Origin: Microcebus murinus
Lineage: Eukaryota; Chordata; Mammalia; Primates; Cheirogaleidae
Length of the DNA stretch: 64,000 bases
NCBI RefSeq assembly: GCF_040939455.1
Contig: NC_134104.1
Span: forward strand, 146,914,501-146,978,500
Direction: 5' to 3'
Made by a program: the position numbers and the translations under genes. Under the pieces are notes generated by a model. That model worked only from the letters and a program-made list of their open reading frames with translations, was not told the origin of the DNA and made no database searches. This document shows, piece by piece, positions 14,000 to 26,864 of the stretch. Each line of letters starts with the position of its first letter. Within the stretch, counting starts at the first letter, position 1.

Positions 14000-14910
14000 T
14001 CATGCCAGGGAACCTGCCCTAGTCTGACAGCATGACTTTCCTGTGGAGAGATGAATGTTCCATCAGATGGCCAAGGCTCAGACCCACACTGTACTCTCTT
14101 ATCCATTCTGCCTACATGGGCTCCCTCACCTCCCGAGTCAAGCTCTCAAATCTCTCCCTTGTGTCCCCTAGCAACCACTTGAGTCCTGGGGGCCTAGGAT
14201 TTAACCTGCATGTCTAACTCACTGACATGTGTCTCCAGGGAGTGCCAGCAGGCAAGGAACTCCTATACCAGCCACCCTTGGATCCACTGCAAGTCCACAA
14301 GGGGAAAGATGTGGGCCCCACTCTCCATGGACACTCCAGACTGGATGAGGCCACAGCTGATGAGAGGCAGCCTCTCCAAAAGTCTCAGTCTGCCCTCCCA
14401 GCTACAGTGGATGGGGGAGAAGTAGGGAAGGAGAAGAGTCTGAATGGAAGATAGCCGGGACTCCGGCTCTTCTAGTCCCTCTCCTTGGAAGGAAGCCTGC
14501 GCAGAATGCCCAAACTCTTGGATCACACTAGTTACCCACACAATTCAGTGGTTGCAGTGGAGCCTGGGCTCATAAGGATGGAAAAGCTTCCAAACAATTC
14601 AGTAGCCTGCTGATTATCAAAGGATTGTGGGAAGGAGAAACAGAATCCCCCTTACCCCTTCACTGGAGCCCAACCTTCTCTGGGTTTGATCCTCACTGAT
14701 ACCTTTTCTTCTTTTTTCTTTTCCTGTGCTGCTTCACAGTTTCCTTCCGTGAAGTCCCCAGCAGGCTCCTGCACTTCTTCCTCTGAACTATGACTGAGCT
14801 GTGCCCATTCCCCCTTCTCCTTTATCTGAAACCTTCCTTCCCTCTGGGACACTCTGGCAAACAATGTCTCTAGTCAGCCTTCTTGCTCTCTCTCTCTCCT
14901 AGCCGTTAAT
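14000..14910. other. Possible further L1 5' UTR, otherwise unassigned
   Basis: This is moderately GC-rich sequence between the clear L1 body and an older sense L1 fragment. A phrase like ACAATTCAGT recurs at about 14540 and 14596. It may be an upstream extension of the L1 5' UTR, but I see no definite boundary and no exon. Confidence 0.3.
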
Positions 14911-14914
14911 TTTC

Positions 14915-15450
14915 CGTGAATTAAAATCTACATATGAATTTCAAACCACACTGAGGGATGGAGGGATAAAATGGAAATTAATTCCATCCATAATAAGAGC
15001 AAAAAAATGTGAAGTTAAAACTTAAGAAAACTGCAAATCTCCCAGAAACCTAGCAGTTTGCTGGAAGGAAAGATGGTGTCAAGATGAATTCTTCCAAAAT
15101 TAGGTTAGAAGTTTAATGTAATTCAAATCAAAATCCGAACCAGACATTTTTTAACTTTTCAAAAAGATTCTAAAAATCAAAATCATCTGATAGAATAAAC
15201 AGCCAAAAATAGTTTTTAAATGTTTAGAAAAAAATAAAAGAGGGGTGAAGAGGATCCATCTATTAAAATATTACTCATATGTTTTAAAGTCACAGTAATT
15301 AAACATGTGGGATACTGATACAAAATCTAATGAAATAGTCCAAAAGAATAGCCTAAAATATATTTAACTCATGATTCCCACCAACTTCCCACACCTGGTT
15401 AGAAAAAGATGGCTTTTTAATAAATGGTGCTAGGGTAATAGTTCATTTGT
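14915..15450 (+). mobile_element. Old L1M ORF2 fragment, sense
   Basis: This is A-rich sequence with a degraded L1 ORF2 3' segment. The GGGATACTGATACAAAATCT and AATAAATGGTGCTAGGGTAA stretches are typical of the region downstream of the reverse transcriptase. It has no open frame. Confidence 0.6.
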
Positions 15451-16159
15451 TTGGGGCATAGGGAGAGAGGAGATGTGGTGAGAAGGAAATGTCCTTAATT
15501 TTTACTCCAATGAAGGATTGAATAGATTCCCCTGGTTTGTAATCCCAACAATAGACATGGGAGATAACAAGAAAGAGATGCCCAGCTTCCTTTGTGACAG
15601 GTGGTAGCACAAGCTCTGGAGTATAAATCTCTGCTCATTCACCATTTATTTAACAAGTAATTATTGAGCTGTTCAAGGAGCTGCAATGCAGTATGGATAA
15701 GAGAAGAAAACACCTTGAACTCGTGGAACTTACCTTCTATTGGAGGAGACAGCTGAGAAACATGTACACACACAGAGGAGAAGGTGTCCAATAGTGCTAA
15801 GTGCTAAGTGGAAGGTTAAGCAGGGCAGAAGACAAAGAGTCCTGGACAGTTGGGAGCTCTCTGAGCAAGTATCATCTGAATGAGACCCAAAGGGCAAGCA
15901 GGAAAAGGGCAAAGATCGAAAGCAAGGGCTTTCCAACACATGCAAGGCCCTGGGGTGGAAATGACCTTGACAAGTTCGGGGGGTAGATGAAGAATGAGGG
16001 AGGGAGTGCAAAAAAGATCAATGTCCATGATCACCTCCTGGACCAAGAAAAGAGCTGTCTTCTCTGCACCTGCCGGGGCAGGTTTGGTCAAAAGTGACAG
16101 CCCTAGCATTCCCTTCCTCTGTCACCCTCTCCAGGCCCTGATGTGACTGTGCCTGGATG
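15451..16159. other. No gene seen; weak L2/MIR-like traces
   Basis: The region at about 15640-15730 has a phrase like 'TTATTTAACAAGTAATTATT', reminiscent of the ends of ancient L2 elements. Otherwise it is unassigned. Confidence 0.3.
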
Positions 16160-16167
16160 GCCTACAT

Positions 16168-16455
16168 CTGTGGTCCCCAACCCCTGGGCTGTGAACCAGG
16201 CTGCAGAGCTCTGCCACCTCCCCCAACCCCCAGTCCGTGGAAAAATTGTCTTCCATGAAACTTAAGAACGGGGTGGGTGGGGACAGCAGGAAGTGAGAGG
16301 TAGACAAGTGAGCACAGCTTCATCTGTATTTGCAGTGGCTCCCCATCCCTCGCATCACCACCTGAGCTCCACCTGTCCCCTCCCCCAGCCCTGGTCCATG
16401 GAAAAATTGTCTTCCATGAAACCAGTGCCTGGTTTGAAAAAGGTTGGGACCACTG
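16168..16455 (+). mobile_element. hAT-Charlie non-autonomous element, MER1-like
   Basis: The ends are imperfect inverted repeats (CTGTGGTCCCCAACC against GGTTGGGACCACTG). The flanks are an 8-bp duplication with two mismatches, GCCTACAT (16160-16167) and CCTTACAT (16456-16463), as hAT elements make. The internal phrase CTTCATCTGTATTTGCAGTG is characteristic of this family. A stretch GTCCrTGGAAAAATTGTC appears twice (16233 and 16394), which is unusual and treated as a finding. Confidence 0.8.
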
Positions 16456-16600
16456 CCTTACATCAAACAATAGTGGACACCACCAAGGAAGGACAAAAAA
16501 TAACCTCAGGGAAACATGCAGAATTAAACACGGGTTTAATTCTGGAACTAAACTACAGATAGTACACTTTTAAAAAGTTCATTTTAAAAGTTCATTTTTT

Positions 16601-16903
16601 GTAATCCTAGGACTCTGGGAGGCCAAGGCAGGAGGATTGCTCAAGGTCAGGAGTTCAAAACCAGCCTGAGTGAGACCCTGTCTCTACCAAAAATAGAAAT
16701 CAATTGACCAACTAAAATATATATATACAAAAAATTAGCCAGGCATGGTGGTGCACGCCTGTAGTCCCAGCTACTGGGAGGCTGAGGCAGTAGGATTGCT
16801 GAGCCCAGGAGATTGAGGTTGCTGTGAGCTAGGCTGATGCCACGGCACTCACCCTAGCCTGGGCAAGAAAGTGAGACTCGGTCTCAAAAATACATAAATA
16901 AAT
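16601..16903 (+). mobile_element. Lemur-type Alu, 5'-truncated
   Basis: This sense Alu starts at GTAATCCTAG, so the first ~25 bp are missing. It has the GACCAACTAAAATATATA linker variant. It is flanked by a 15-bp duplication AAAAGTTyATTTTTT (16586-16600 and 16904-16918) with one mismatch. Confidence 0.9.
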
Positions 16904-16919
16904 AAAAGTTTATTTTTTA

Positions 16920-17760
16920 GTCATCATTTAAAAAGGAAAATCTTAATTCTTTCATAAATGGCCTTGGCCATCAAGACCTGAATGATTGAAGAACCCATGC
17001 CTTCCTGGAAGTCAATTCTCCTCCAATCTCTGTTACGTGTAATTGCTTCAGTTTATTACATGCTAATTTATTAAGTTCATGTTCCAGTTTCTTTCCACAG
17101 TTCTGTGCCACCCTCTTGCATCGAGTCACTCCTCAGGGACATGAGTCTGTTCATGGAGAATGTATTTTGACAGGTTTTAGCAGCATCGCCAGAGTGCCTT
17201 ATGTTTCATGAGAACTGAAACATATTTGCACCGAATTTTTCTAGCAGATTTCTGTCAGCTATTTAGGAGGACATATGGAGTTTCTTTTCTTACTTACCTT
17301 TGAAAAGAAGAAAAAATACATGAAATCGAGGCATTTAGACAAATGTCCTTGCCTGCTCTGGGAGTTTGATGGAAGCATGTCATAGAGCCATGACAGCGTC
17401 TACAACATGAGACAAGAGTAGTGAGTGCACTGGGAGTCTGGATTACGCTGAGACTTTGTGATACAGCACCTTCTTTTTCAGTCTGGCGGTTGTTGGCTGC
17501 ACTGGAAGGCTCCGAACAGGAGCTCGTCCCCGGCTAGACCGCAAACTCTGTCGTGCGGCTTGGTGGCCGGCTTGCCAATTTGATGCGCTTATTCTGATTG
17601 GCGTCAGTTGGTAGAGGCTGCAGCCTGACCCAGGGGCTCGCTGTGGTGACCGTTCCCTTGCTGATCTGTGTTCACGGGTGTGGTTGTGCACTCAGATTCT
17701 GTTTCACCGCCACTTTCCACGCTCCACTGGGTCTGGGGGATTATGCACGTGGAGGAGGTG
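16920..17760. other. Unassigned intronic DNA with a CpG-rich patch
   Basis: No exon or repeat is recognised. The part at about 17480-17680 has many more CpGs than its surroundings and two CCAAT-type motifs; see the findings. Confidence 0.4.
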
Positions 17761-17764
17761 GGGT

Positions 17765-17950
17765 GACAGGTGGGAAGGAGCACGGGCTTTGGAGACCAGC
17801 ATCTCTGGGCTCGAATCCCAGCTCTGTGTCTTCTTCAGGGAGCCAGGTAGTCTCTCCATCTCTGAAGATGGAATTAAAATATCCACAATGCCAGGTGGTT
17901 GTGAGGGTTAAACGAAATAACGAGAAGCCTGAAGTCATACTTCTCACACC
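17765..17950 (+). repeat. MIR SINE, sense
   Basis: It contains the MIR core order: a GGAGCACGGGCTTTGGAGAC-like start, TCGAATCCCAGCTCTGTG, a weakened TCTCCATCTCTGAAGATG, and GGTTGTGAGGGTTAAACGA near the end. It is ancient and diverged. Confidence 0.8.
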
Positions 17951-18164
17951 TAATGAGAAGCACAGGACGGACCCACATTAACTATGAGCTGGCTTCCTTC
18001 CTTCCTTCTTCTCCTCCCGCCTGAAGGAGCCTCTCCAGCAAAAGGAGAAGGTGTGGCCCCATATTTATTTTTTGCAACTTGAGCTACTACAAGATTTTTC
18101 AATTTTGCCTGTCATTCCTCCATTCACCCCTCTCTGTTCAAACATGTCTTTAGATGATGCTTGT

Positions 18165-18512
18165 GGTTTTTTGGTGTGTTTTTTTTTTTATTATTATTTT
18201 TTGGGGTTTTTTTGAGACAGAGTCTCACTGTGTAGCCCAGGCTAGAGTTGCTCACAGCAACCTCAAACTCCTAGGCTCAAGCGATTCTCCTGCCTCAGCC
18301 TCCCGAGTAGCTGGGACTACAGGCATGCGCCACCATGCCCGGCTAATGTTTTCTGTATACTTTTAGTTGTCCAGTTAATTTCTTTCTATTTTTAGCGGAG
18401 ACGGGGTCTCACTCACGCTCAGGCTGGTTTCGAACTCCTGACCTCGAGCAATCCGCCCGCCTCGGCCTCCCAGAGTGCTAGGATTACAGGCGTGAGCCAC
18501 CATGCCCAGCCA
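18165..18512 (-). mobile_element. Lemur-type Alu, antisense
   Basis: It begins in a T-rich tail, followed by GAGACAGAGTCTCACTGTGT, and ends at CATGCCCAGCC. It is flanked by AGATGATGCTTGT (18152-18164) and AGATCATGCTTGT (18513-18525), a 13-bp target-site duplication with one mismatch. Confidence 0.93.
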
Positions 18513-18673
18513 AGATCATGCTTGTTAAAGTTTCCTGCTGCTTGGGATGCCCCCTGTCCCTGTTGTCCCCCTAAAGAACATTCATTAATCATGAGCTGAA
18601 AGAAACATGGAGGGACACACATTTTACCAATGTCTTGATTTTACTGAAGCCAATTGTGAAGATTGTATCCCTT

Positions 18674-18694
18674 CACCACCACCACCACCACCAC
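18674..18694. repeat. (CAC)n trinucleotide repeat
   Basis: Seven perfect CAC units. Confidence 0.95.
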
Positions 18695-19184
18695 TCCAGC
18701 CCAAGTAACTTGACATCAAAAATAATGAACTTAAAATAAAAACCAAATAAATGACTTGGACTCTGTTCCAATTTTGGCATTTGGTAATCACCCAATGTCT
18801 TGGTTTGTAAGAAAAGGAGCTTTGAAATGTCACAGTTTTCTTTATTTCAAATGCCTAATGAGCCCTTCCTTCCCTCCTGGCATTTAAGCGCTTAATGTGT
18901 CAGTTTCTTCCAGCTCACCCGCTGGAAAGCACAGCAGCGCCTCACCATCTCCCTCGTCCACACTCTGCAGCCGCAGTGTGTTCTCAGTGCTCCTCCCAAA
19001 ACATTGCACCTTTGATGATCGTGTCCCTACTACAGCTGCCCCACTCTGGCCTTGTGACCTTTGATCTGAGCTGCCGTTATAGTCTCCTGCACTTCTTTCT
19101 GCCTCCGGTTTTCCCCTAAATCTGTTCCTCCTGTAGCGGTCAGAAGTACCTTCCTAAAGCACAGGTTTTCTCTCATGCCAGCGT

Positions 19185-19395
19185 GCTAAGAGCCTGGGCT
19201 TTGAAATCAGGCAAGACCCAGGTGCAAATCCCGGCTCCTTTAGGGCGAACCACACCACCTCTCTCAACGCCAGGTCCTCATTTGTCAGAGAGAGTGATCA
19301 CAGTACCTGCATGATGGCGCGGTTAGGAGCGTTAAATGAGGCCAGGCAAATAAAGTGCTTCTCCCAGAGCCTGGCGCGTAGCGCTCTGCAAAGGA
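19185..19395 (+). repeat. MIR SINE, sense
   Basis: It has the MIR order: CTGGGCTTTGAAATCAGGCA, CAAATCCCGGCTCC, TCCTCATTTGTCAGAGAGAG, a GCGTTAAATGAGGC-like part, and a terminal CAGAGCCTGGCGCGTAGCGC. Confidence 0.85.
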
Positions 19396-19887
19396 CAGTT
19401 CTTGATGACAACTGCAGCAAGAACCTGCAGTGGCACCTCGTGGCCAGCAGTACAAGCCCCGGCCCTTCAAACTCTGAGGCTGGCATCAACGCACTGTAGG
19501 ACCGGCCACTGTGTTGTCCCCCACAGCTTACCCTGGGCACAGCGCCACTGACTCAGCATCTTTCTTGTGCTTCCAGACCTCACTGCAGAGTCACCTGCTA
19601 ACAGACCTGGTTGTCTTCTCTGCAGGTCCACAGCCTGTAGCTCTCAGTGCAGGGTTGGACTTGTCTTTGCTACCTGCTGTCATCCCCTGACCTTTGCCTG
19701 CTCTGTTCTCCAAGGATGGGCCCGTGGCTTCTTTGCTTCTGCCTCCCCTGCAGGGCCCAGTTCCTTGTTCTCATTGCGTATCAGTGTGTTATGGTTCAGT
19801 CTGCTCCCGCCAAAAGGGAAACGCAGGGTCCTCTCTCATCTTTCTTGTTAGTCATTGGAACTGGGAAATAACGAGAAATATAAAACT

Positions 19888-19890
<3 letters not shown>

Positions 19891-19933
<43 letters not shown>
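19891..19933. repeat. (TC)n microsatellite
   Basis: A nearly uninterrupted TC dinucleotide run of about 43 bp with one TTT interruption. Confidence 0.97.
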
Positions 19934-20071
19934 GATAGGTTGATTACTGTCATCTTTTAGGACAGACTTTTCTATATTCTGTAATTATACACTTCCTTTT
20001 TGGTGTTAAGTTATCCCTTCTTTATGAAATTGTGGTGGTGGTAGGCAACAGTACATTAAAATGGCTTTTTT

Positions 20072-20413
<342 letters not shown>

Positions 20414-20699
20414 AAAATGGCTTTTTTTTTCTTTTTAAAATATTCTTAATTTTGCAAAAGAAAAAAACCCTGGGAAACAAAGAACAGCAAAATTTAACTT
20501 TTTTGGGTAATGGTAGCATTCATTCTTGGAAACAATAAGAAGGCAAGGAAAGCTGTTGCAGGAGTACAATGCATAATGAGAGGCGCTAAGCCACCAGGCC
20601 CTCACCAATAACACGCCCACCTCCAGCCAGGAAACAGGCCTGCAGGGCCAGCAGGAGGTGCTCGATGAGGGGCCCAGAGCTCTGGACTCAGATACCGTA

Positions 20700-20830
20700 T
20701 GGACACCTGCCACATGCTGTCTTATTCTTCTGAAAAGCCTCTCGAGCTAGATGGTGCTATCTCCATTCCATAGCTGAGGCTCAGAGAGGTTGAGTTATTT
20801 TCCCAAAGTCACACAGACAGTGTAACCTGA
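20700..20830 (-). repeat. MIR SINE, antisense
   Basis: It contains CATAGCTGAGGCTCAGAGAG and CAAAGTCACACAGACAGTGT, the reverse complement of the central MIR region. Confidence 0.75.
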
Positions 20831-23800
20831 ATGTCCCAGAACTCGTGGGCGTGTGTGTGCAAATGAGGAGATCATATTTAGCATCAGTCCCCAGTGGGAA
20901 ACCACAGGACCACAGCAGCCCCCATCGTCTCCCTCTGTTGTTCTGGGGGGGGGGGGTTGGGGGAGGGTCCTGCCGTGTGCTCATGAACAGCCCCCTTGTA
21001 TAACAGATGCCCATTCAGGGCCTTGTTGACGTCTGGAGCTGGCACAGCCCCGGAAGGACAGGCCTCACCCGCCGCCCAGCCACTCTGGGAACCAGATCCT
21101 GCCCAGTGCCTTCCACAGACGGGCTCCAGGCAGCAAGACCAGGGCAATTCGTGACTTTGGTGGGCCTACGCACTTTTGCCTTCATGGGCCCCTTCCTCCA
21201 TAAAAGACATTAAAATATCCTATTTTATAACTGTTGCTATAAATATTAATATGCTAATATGTATTAAGACATGTTTCTGTAGAAAAGAGTTCGTTCTTTT
21301 CCCCGCAATTTTAAAAGAAAGTAAAATATGCTCATGGGCCCCTAAAAGAATGATGGGCCCCAGGCTGGGTGCCCACCATGCCTAACGGGTAAGGAGGTCC
21401 TTTGCAAGACCCTGCAGTGGCGGTTCCCTCGCCAGTGTCCCTCCCTGTTTCTTGATTGACCCCCGGACACTGAGCATGCTGCTTGCTTCTGTATCTCCCC
21501 AAACCCAAATGTCAATGTCACTTCAGCTTCTACCTGTTTTACCTTTTTACTCTTATTACAGGTGTCAGAACAGTCCCTGAGGTGGAGCTAGGAAAATCTC
21601 TCTTCTGCCCCAGACACCTATAGACATCATTTGATCCTCAAAAGTTTTTTTTCCCACATTATCTTATATCAAGACTTATATCAAATTACATAAGTAGATA
21701 GCAGGACCTGTGGCATGGGCCAGCACTCTACATGCAGCCAGATACTGACTCTGTTTTAGCCCAGATGAGACAGACAGACACACATAAGCGCCAGGGGCAA
21801 GCTGGGGCTGGAGTCCCCCCTCTTTAATTCCAAAGTGGTCTCTCTCCCTATGAAGACAGGCGTCTTATGATTAGAACATGCTCCTGAGGCTCTCACGTTC
21901 ACAGGCTTGAGATATTCTGGTAAAGGAGCATTCCTGTTTATTCCAGCTCAAAATGAGTTTGCATTTCTTTATCCAGCACAAAGATTTGAAATGAATCATA
22001 ACAGTGGGGAAAGCTCAGGAGAATTTGCAGAGATCGTTAATAAGCAGGTTCATCTAGTGTTTAGAATGAAAATATTTTCTTCTTTAGAATTCTACAGGCT
22101 CAGGATCTCCCCGGGCAATACCTTGCATTCTGCATGTCATTAGAAAATAATTTATCAGGAGGAGTAAATGGAATAAGAATTTGTTTATGGCAACATGTTT
22201 TATATAAAAAGAAAGTGCGTGGAGAAAAGATAGAAGGATTGCTAAGGCTAAAGTTCTGGGACGTGAGACAAAAAACAAGGAAGTCTTGCTTTGCCCTGCA
22301 GTCCCTAGAGAGAAAAGAAATAATAAAATGGGGTCTGTGGCATGGGTCCCAACTTGTCTTCTTTTTGGCATCCATTGAAATGGCCACTGTGGCAGGGCCC
22401 CAGCCTTGGAATGGCAGATAACTTTATTATTAAAGGTCTTCTTTGGTACCGTTGTCAGTTATGAGCCAGACTGGGAGTGTGAGTCTTTGGTAAGGTTGAC
22501 GCTAGTTTTGTAACTTCCTTGATGAGCAATTGCAGAAACTCTACCTCGGGCAGAGAGGAGTCAGAACATCTTACCTTTCTGTAACTCTTTTCCACGTGGT
22601 TCTGTTGTGGGTTTGTGACATGGGTGGCTTTTTATCGTCTTCTGTTCTCCAAGTGGTGGACTGTTTGTTCCAGCCCCCATGGTTGTGGAGCTGACTTTAT
22701 GGATTTGATGTTCCCCATGGGGCTGTGACACAGGCTGAACCCTAAAAGTGGACACTTGGGCTCTCAGAGCTGAGCATCAGTCATCAGGAGACTGAGAGCA
22801 TGGGAGCATCAGAGCAAACACACATCCCATGAGGATCAACAACTTAAAGCACATGCTCTGCTCTGTTCATGCCAAAGGCATGTGAGCATGTACTTGCCAT
22901 TTTTAAAGAGAATCATGCATGTATCTGGCATTAATAAATTTGTTGTTCAATTTGCATTTCTTTGATCACCAGAAGGTTGGATTTTATTGCATGGGTTTAT
23001 CAGCCATTTTCATTCCAGCATCTGTGGGTCCATTGGTCACAAGTGTCTCTGGGGCACACCTTCCTATTCTGAAGTAGACACCTACTCTGTCAGCTGACTG
23101 TCCCCACGCCTTCGCCTCTCCCTTATTTGCTATCATGAAACTCAAATCTGATCTGTCTTGCGATTAACATCTGGACTCAAGTCAGCTACCATGTGGACTG
23201 CCCTGGCTGGGCTCCTGACTCATGCTTCATTTGTGCCATTCAGCTCGTCCCTCTGGGGCTGTGAGCAACAGAATCAGAAAAGATCCTTGAGCTTTCTGTT
23301 TCTCCCACATACAGGGCTCCCTGTCAGCCACCTCTGAATCTCCACCGGCTTTTCATCTGAACAAATCCCCGCCCAGTGCTAAATATAGCTTTTTTTTTTA
23401 ACATAGTTGTAGAAAGTGCTTTCCACTTTGCTCTAGCCTGGGCAGGAAGCAGGACATTTATATGACAAGTCAGCATTAGCCCTGTAAGAAATCTTCTGAT
23501 TTCTTTTATTGGCCGGTGAGTACACTAAGGAACTGGGGAGGTTGGGTACCCTGCTCTTGTCCTACAGCTAGTTAAATCCCAGTTAGCTCAAACTCCAGTA
23601 GGTGCACTGTCTACTCCCATCCTTGAGTCCAAGCAAACAGCCCATTCCTAGGTCACAGACAAGAAACACAGGTGAGAAATTCCTACAGGTGGGAAATTAT
23701 TGTGGATTCCAGTTTGCATTTCCCAGTGGAAAGCCAAACTGGGACATCAACCAATCAACTAAGAGATCTTGTCCAGTTTTCGTATAATTTTTTCAGTCAT

Positions 23801-24594
23801 TTCTGCCAGCTGGAGACTAGTTCTCTTCTGAAGTGGTCCAGGTCTCTAACCTTCCAGATGAAACTGTGAGCTCTCCTCAAGCCAGCTGCCAGGGACTTCC
23901 CACTCTGACTTAAGGGCAAATGCAAATGCCTTCAGGGGCCAGGACATATGTCACTGTGCCAATGGATGGGATGGGGCCACAAGTATGCCAGGAGAACAGG
24001 GATTCCATTTATACAAATTTCCAAATAGTCCAGGGTCATTAGAAGGTCAAGGTTACTAATGAGAAAGACTTAAGAGATGCTTAAACAGAAGGAGAGATCT
24101 CCACCCTGACTCCAACTGAACATGTGATCAAAGGGATAAGTGTGCAAATTGTCACACTTTCTCTTCCATCGTGTGCCCTAGCTTTCTTTTCCTGAACCCC
24201 TCCATTATATGTCTTTCTTTTCAAAAGACATACAAAGACACCAAGTCTACCAAATAAGGTGCGAACTTTCTAAATATATGTTTTATTTCTAAGACAAAGG
24301 TAACATATCTGCTTTCATATGGACAACGTTGCCTTTTTAAAAATGGATTCCTGTTGGCTCATAAGCCACACATCTATGTTCAAGGCAAAAATAAGCTGGG
24401 AGTGGAGGAGGGCATCAGATGCATCTATTCCCCTGGTTAGGAAAACAAAAGCTCTTCTAGAAAACCCCGCAGTAGGCCTCTCCTCCAGGCTCACTGTCAG
24501 AACTACGTCACAGAACTACCCCAAGCTGCAAGGGAATCTGGGAAATAGAGTATTTTTCCGATCACCTCCATGGTAGGAGAAAGCAAGGGAGAAT
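20831..24594. other. No gene seen; largely unassigned intronic DNA
   Basis: A G12 run at 20945-20956 is followed by more G runs. The region at about 21150-21370 has GGGCCC-containing ends (CATGGGCCCCTT and ATGGGCCCCAGG) that could bound an old interspersed repeat I cannot name. I see no MYRIP exon here. Confidence 0.4.
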
Positions 24595-24735
24595 GGGCGT
24601 GAGATAGGGAACATGACTTCCAGAAATGGGAAATAACTTGGCCAAGGTCCCGTAACTGGATAAAGTTAGAGCCAGATGTGGAGCCCAGGTCTCCTAACTC
24701 CCAGTCCAGAAAGCTACCCACTGGACCACAGTGTA
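24595..24735 (-). repeat. MIR-type SINE, antisense
   Basis: GGGAAATAACTTGGCCAAGG and GGAGCCCAGGTCTCCTAACT are characteristic of antisense MIR. Confidence 0.65.
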
Positions 24736-25095
24736 GACACTTTGACAGAGTCTACGACTGAAGTTATATTGAGCAAGTAGAATATCACCCAGAAAATGAG
24801 ACAATAGATATTAAACTATCTGCAGCGGGCAGAGGACATACAGCCTCTACTCTGGTTCTCCTTTCTCCCTCCATCCCTAAGAATCTGAATTAATTCATTG
24901 TGACTCACAGAAACCAGGCCAAGTCCAATCGCTGCGTGGATTTTTATCTCCTCATTCCTTCGGCCCATTGGTGTTTGTGTGTGGAATTACAGAATCGATC
25001 TCATGATGACGAGTGTCACAGTAACATAGAATTCCTGTGTCGTTGTTAATGTGCTGTTCTTGTCTTCTGTCCCTTTCTGTCATTGGGCCAAACAG

Positions 25096-25290
25096 AAGTA
25101 TTCTGCTGTTTCTCTCTGCAACATCTCCACAGAAGTCCTGAAAGTTATCAACGCCACAGAGGAGCTGATAGCAGAGTCTACGGGGCCCTGGGAGTCCCCA
25201 CCAGCCCCTCCTGACAGAGAGAAGGGGACATTTCCTCTTGGGACAGACCAAGTGAGACTGGACGAGCAGCTGACTTCCCTGGAAGAAAAC
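25096..25290 (+). CDS. MYRIP: MYRIP coding exon 1 of 6 in window
   Basis: This exon encodes 65 residues (KYSAVSLCNI ... LTSLEEN), phase 0 at both ends. The acceptor is ...CCAAACAG before AAG and the donor is AAC|GTAAGA. I recognise the protein as the C-terminal part of MYRIP (Slac2-c, exophilin-8). MYRIP links Rab27a on secretory granules and melanosomes to myosin VIIa/Va and actin. The N-terminal Rab27-binding zinc-finger domain lies upstream of the window. The exon ends in the start of an amphipathic coiled coil (DEQLTSLEEN) that continues without a break into the next exon, in the region conserved with melanophilin. If the donor is skipped, the frame runs 58 more codons to a TAG at 25462-25464, giving an alternative C-terminus; this is only a possibility. 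Confidence 0.93.
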
Positions 25291-26520
25291 GTAAGAGGGT
25301 GTGGTTGTGCCCCGTCAAGGGTGAATGTGTTCGAGGAAGCTGATGACATTGCAGCTCACCACCAGGAGTGTGAGGACGCGCACACACACTGTCACCACAC
25401 CGCAGTAAATATGTTCTCAGGAAGGGTCACAGGCTTGGTTCCCCAGGAGCAGACCCTGAGATAGATGGGGATTTATTTGTATGCAAGTGACTCGTTAGGA
25501 AAGTGCTCCCAAGGAGGGGTGGTAAGGGAGCAGCGGGGAAGGGAAGGGAGAGGAAAGAATCTAAGCAAAGGATATGATTTTACACAAAGAGTAGCTTCAG
25601 CCTGATCCTGCAGGGAGCTCTGGAATGTAAGTTACATCTCAGAGTTGTCCTCACCTAAGGCAAAGTAGGAACTGGCTCCTCCGACAGCCAGCAGGCACTT
25701 CGGTCTCTCTGCATGCAGGTGATGACGTGTCTCCAGTAGCCCAAAGACAGTTGTCCGTGTAGATGTGAGCTGCTGGGATCAAAAGCACAGTGCAGCTTGG
25801 TGGGCAGGGAGGAGGGTATATAGTTGCTATACCAGAGAGCCAAGAGGACCAGGTGGAGTTTTGTCAGTGCCCAGTGGGGAGGAGGGTGGTGGCCAAAAGA
25901 ACTTAGGTTGCTCCTGCCTGTCTTCCCTGATTCCCTGACAAGATACCAACACAGTCATCTACCTTTTCTGTTTCCAGTGAATCACCCAAGCCTCCCTGTG
26001 CCATTAGCAACAGGAACATAGCCCACTTCCTGCCTCCTGAGGCTACCACACCCCACGCCAGAATTTTCTAAGCACTCTGAGAACAAAGACCCTATTGCAT
26101 TACCTACATTACCCTGTGAGCACGTTTGGACCCCAGACTCTGCCTCATCACCCCTCCCCCACATTCCTGTCCTTGTCCTCACCCTCTGCCTCCACAAGGA
26201 GGCCAACTAGCCATTGCTGGTGGGCCTGGCTGACCAAGAGGAAAATGCCTAACATCAAGTATATTTAAAATTACATTTCGTCTTTGGAAATAAAACATTT
26301 AGCCCAGTGCTTGGCACAAAATCAGTATCCAATAAAAATGAGATAGTCTTATTTGTATTTGACAGGCATGTCATCAGCCAACCCCCTTAATGATCCCATT
26401 CCTAGACACCAAAGAATAAGTTGTTAAAAGTGGTCCCAACCTTAATAACAAACACTCCTAGCTCTTTTTCTCATCCTGGGACAAGAAATGCATTTGTTGT
26501 TTTCAAGAGGAAGACACCTG

Positions 26521-26864
<344 letters not shown>

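Larger units (their letters stand above)
6675..14000 (-). mobile_element. Near full-length strepsirrhine L1 retrotransposon, inactive
   Basis: Read on the minus strand, this has the L1 order: a GC-richer 5' region (about 12250-14000), an ORF1 remnant (about 11370-12213), an ORF2 remnant (about 6860-11096), a 3' UTR and an A tail (T run at about 6681-6689). The 5' limit is uncertain; related sequence may continue to about 14870. ORF2 is broken into at least nine frame segments, so the element cannot move on its own. A lemur-type Alu splits ORF2 at 8115-8454, so this L1 is older than that Alu. It lies antisense to MYRIP. I found no clear target-site duplication. The 3' end resembles the sense copy at 39028-39629, which suggests the same L1 lineage. 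Confidence 0.85.
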
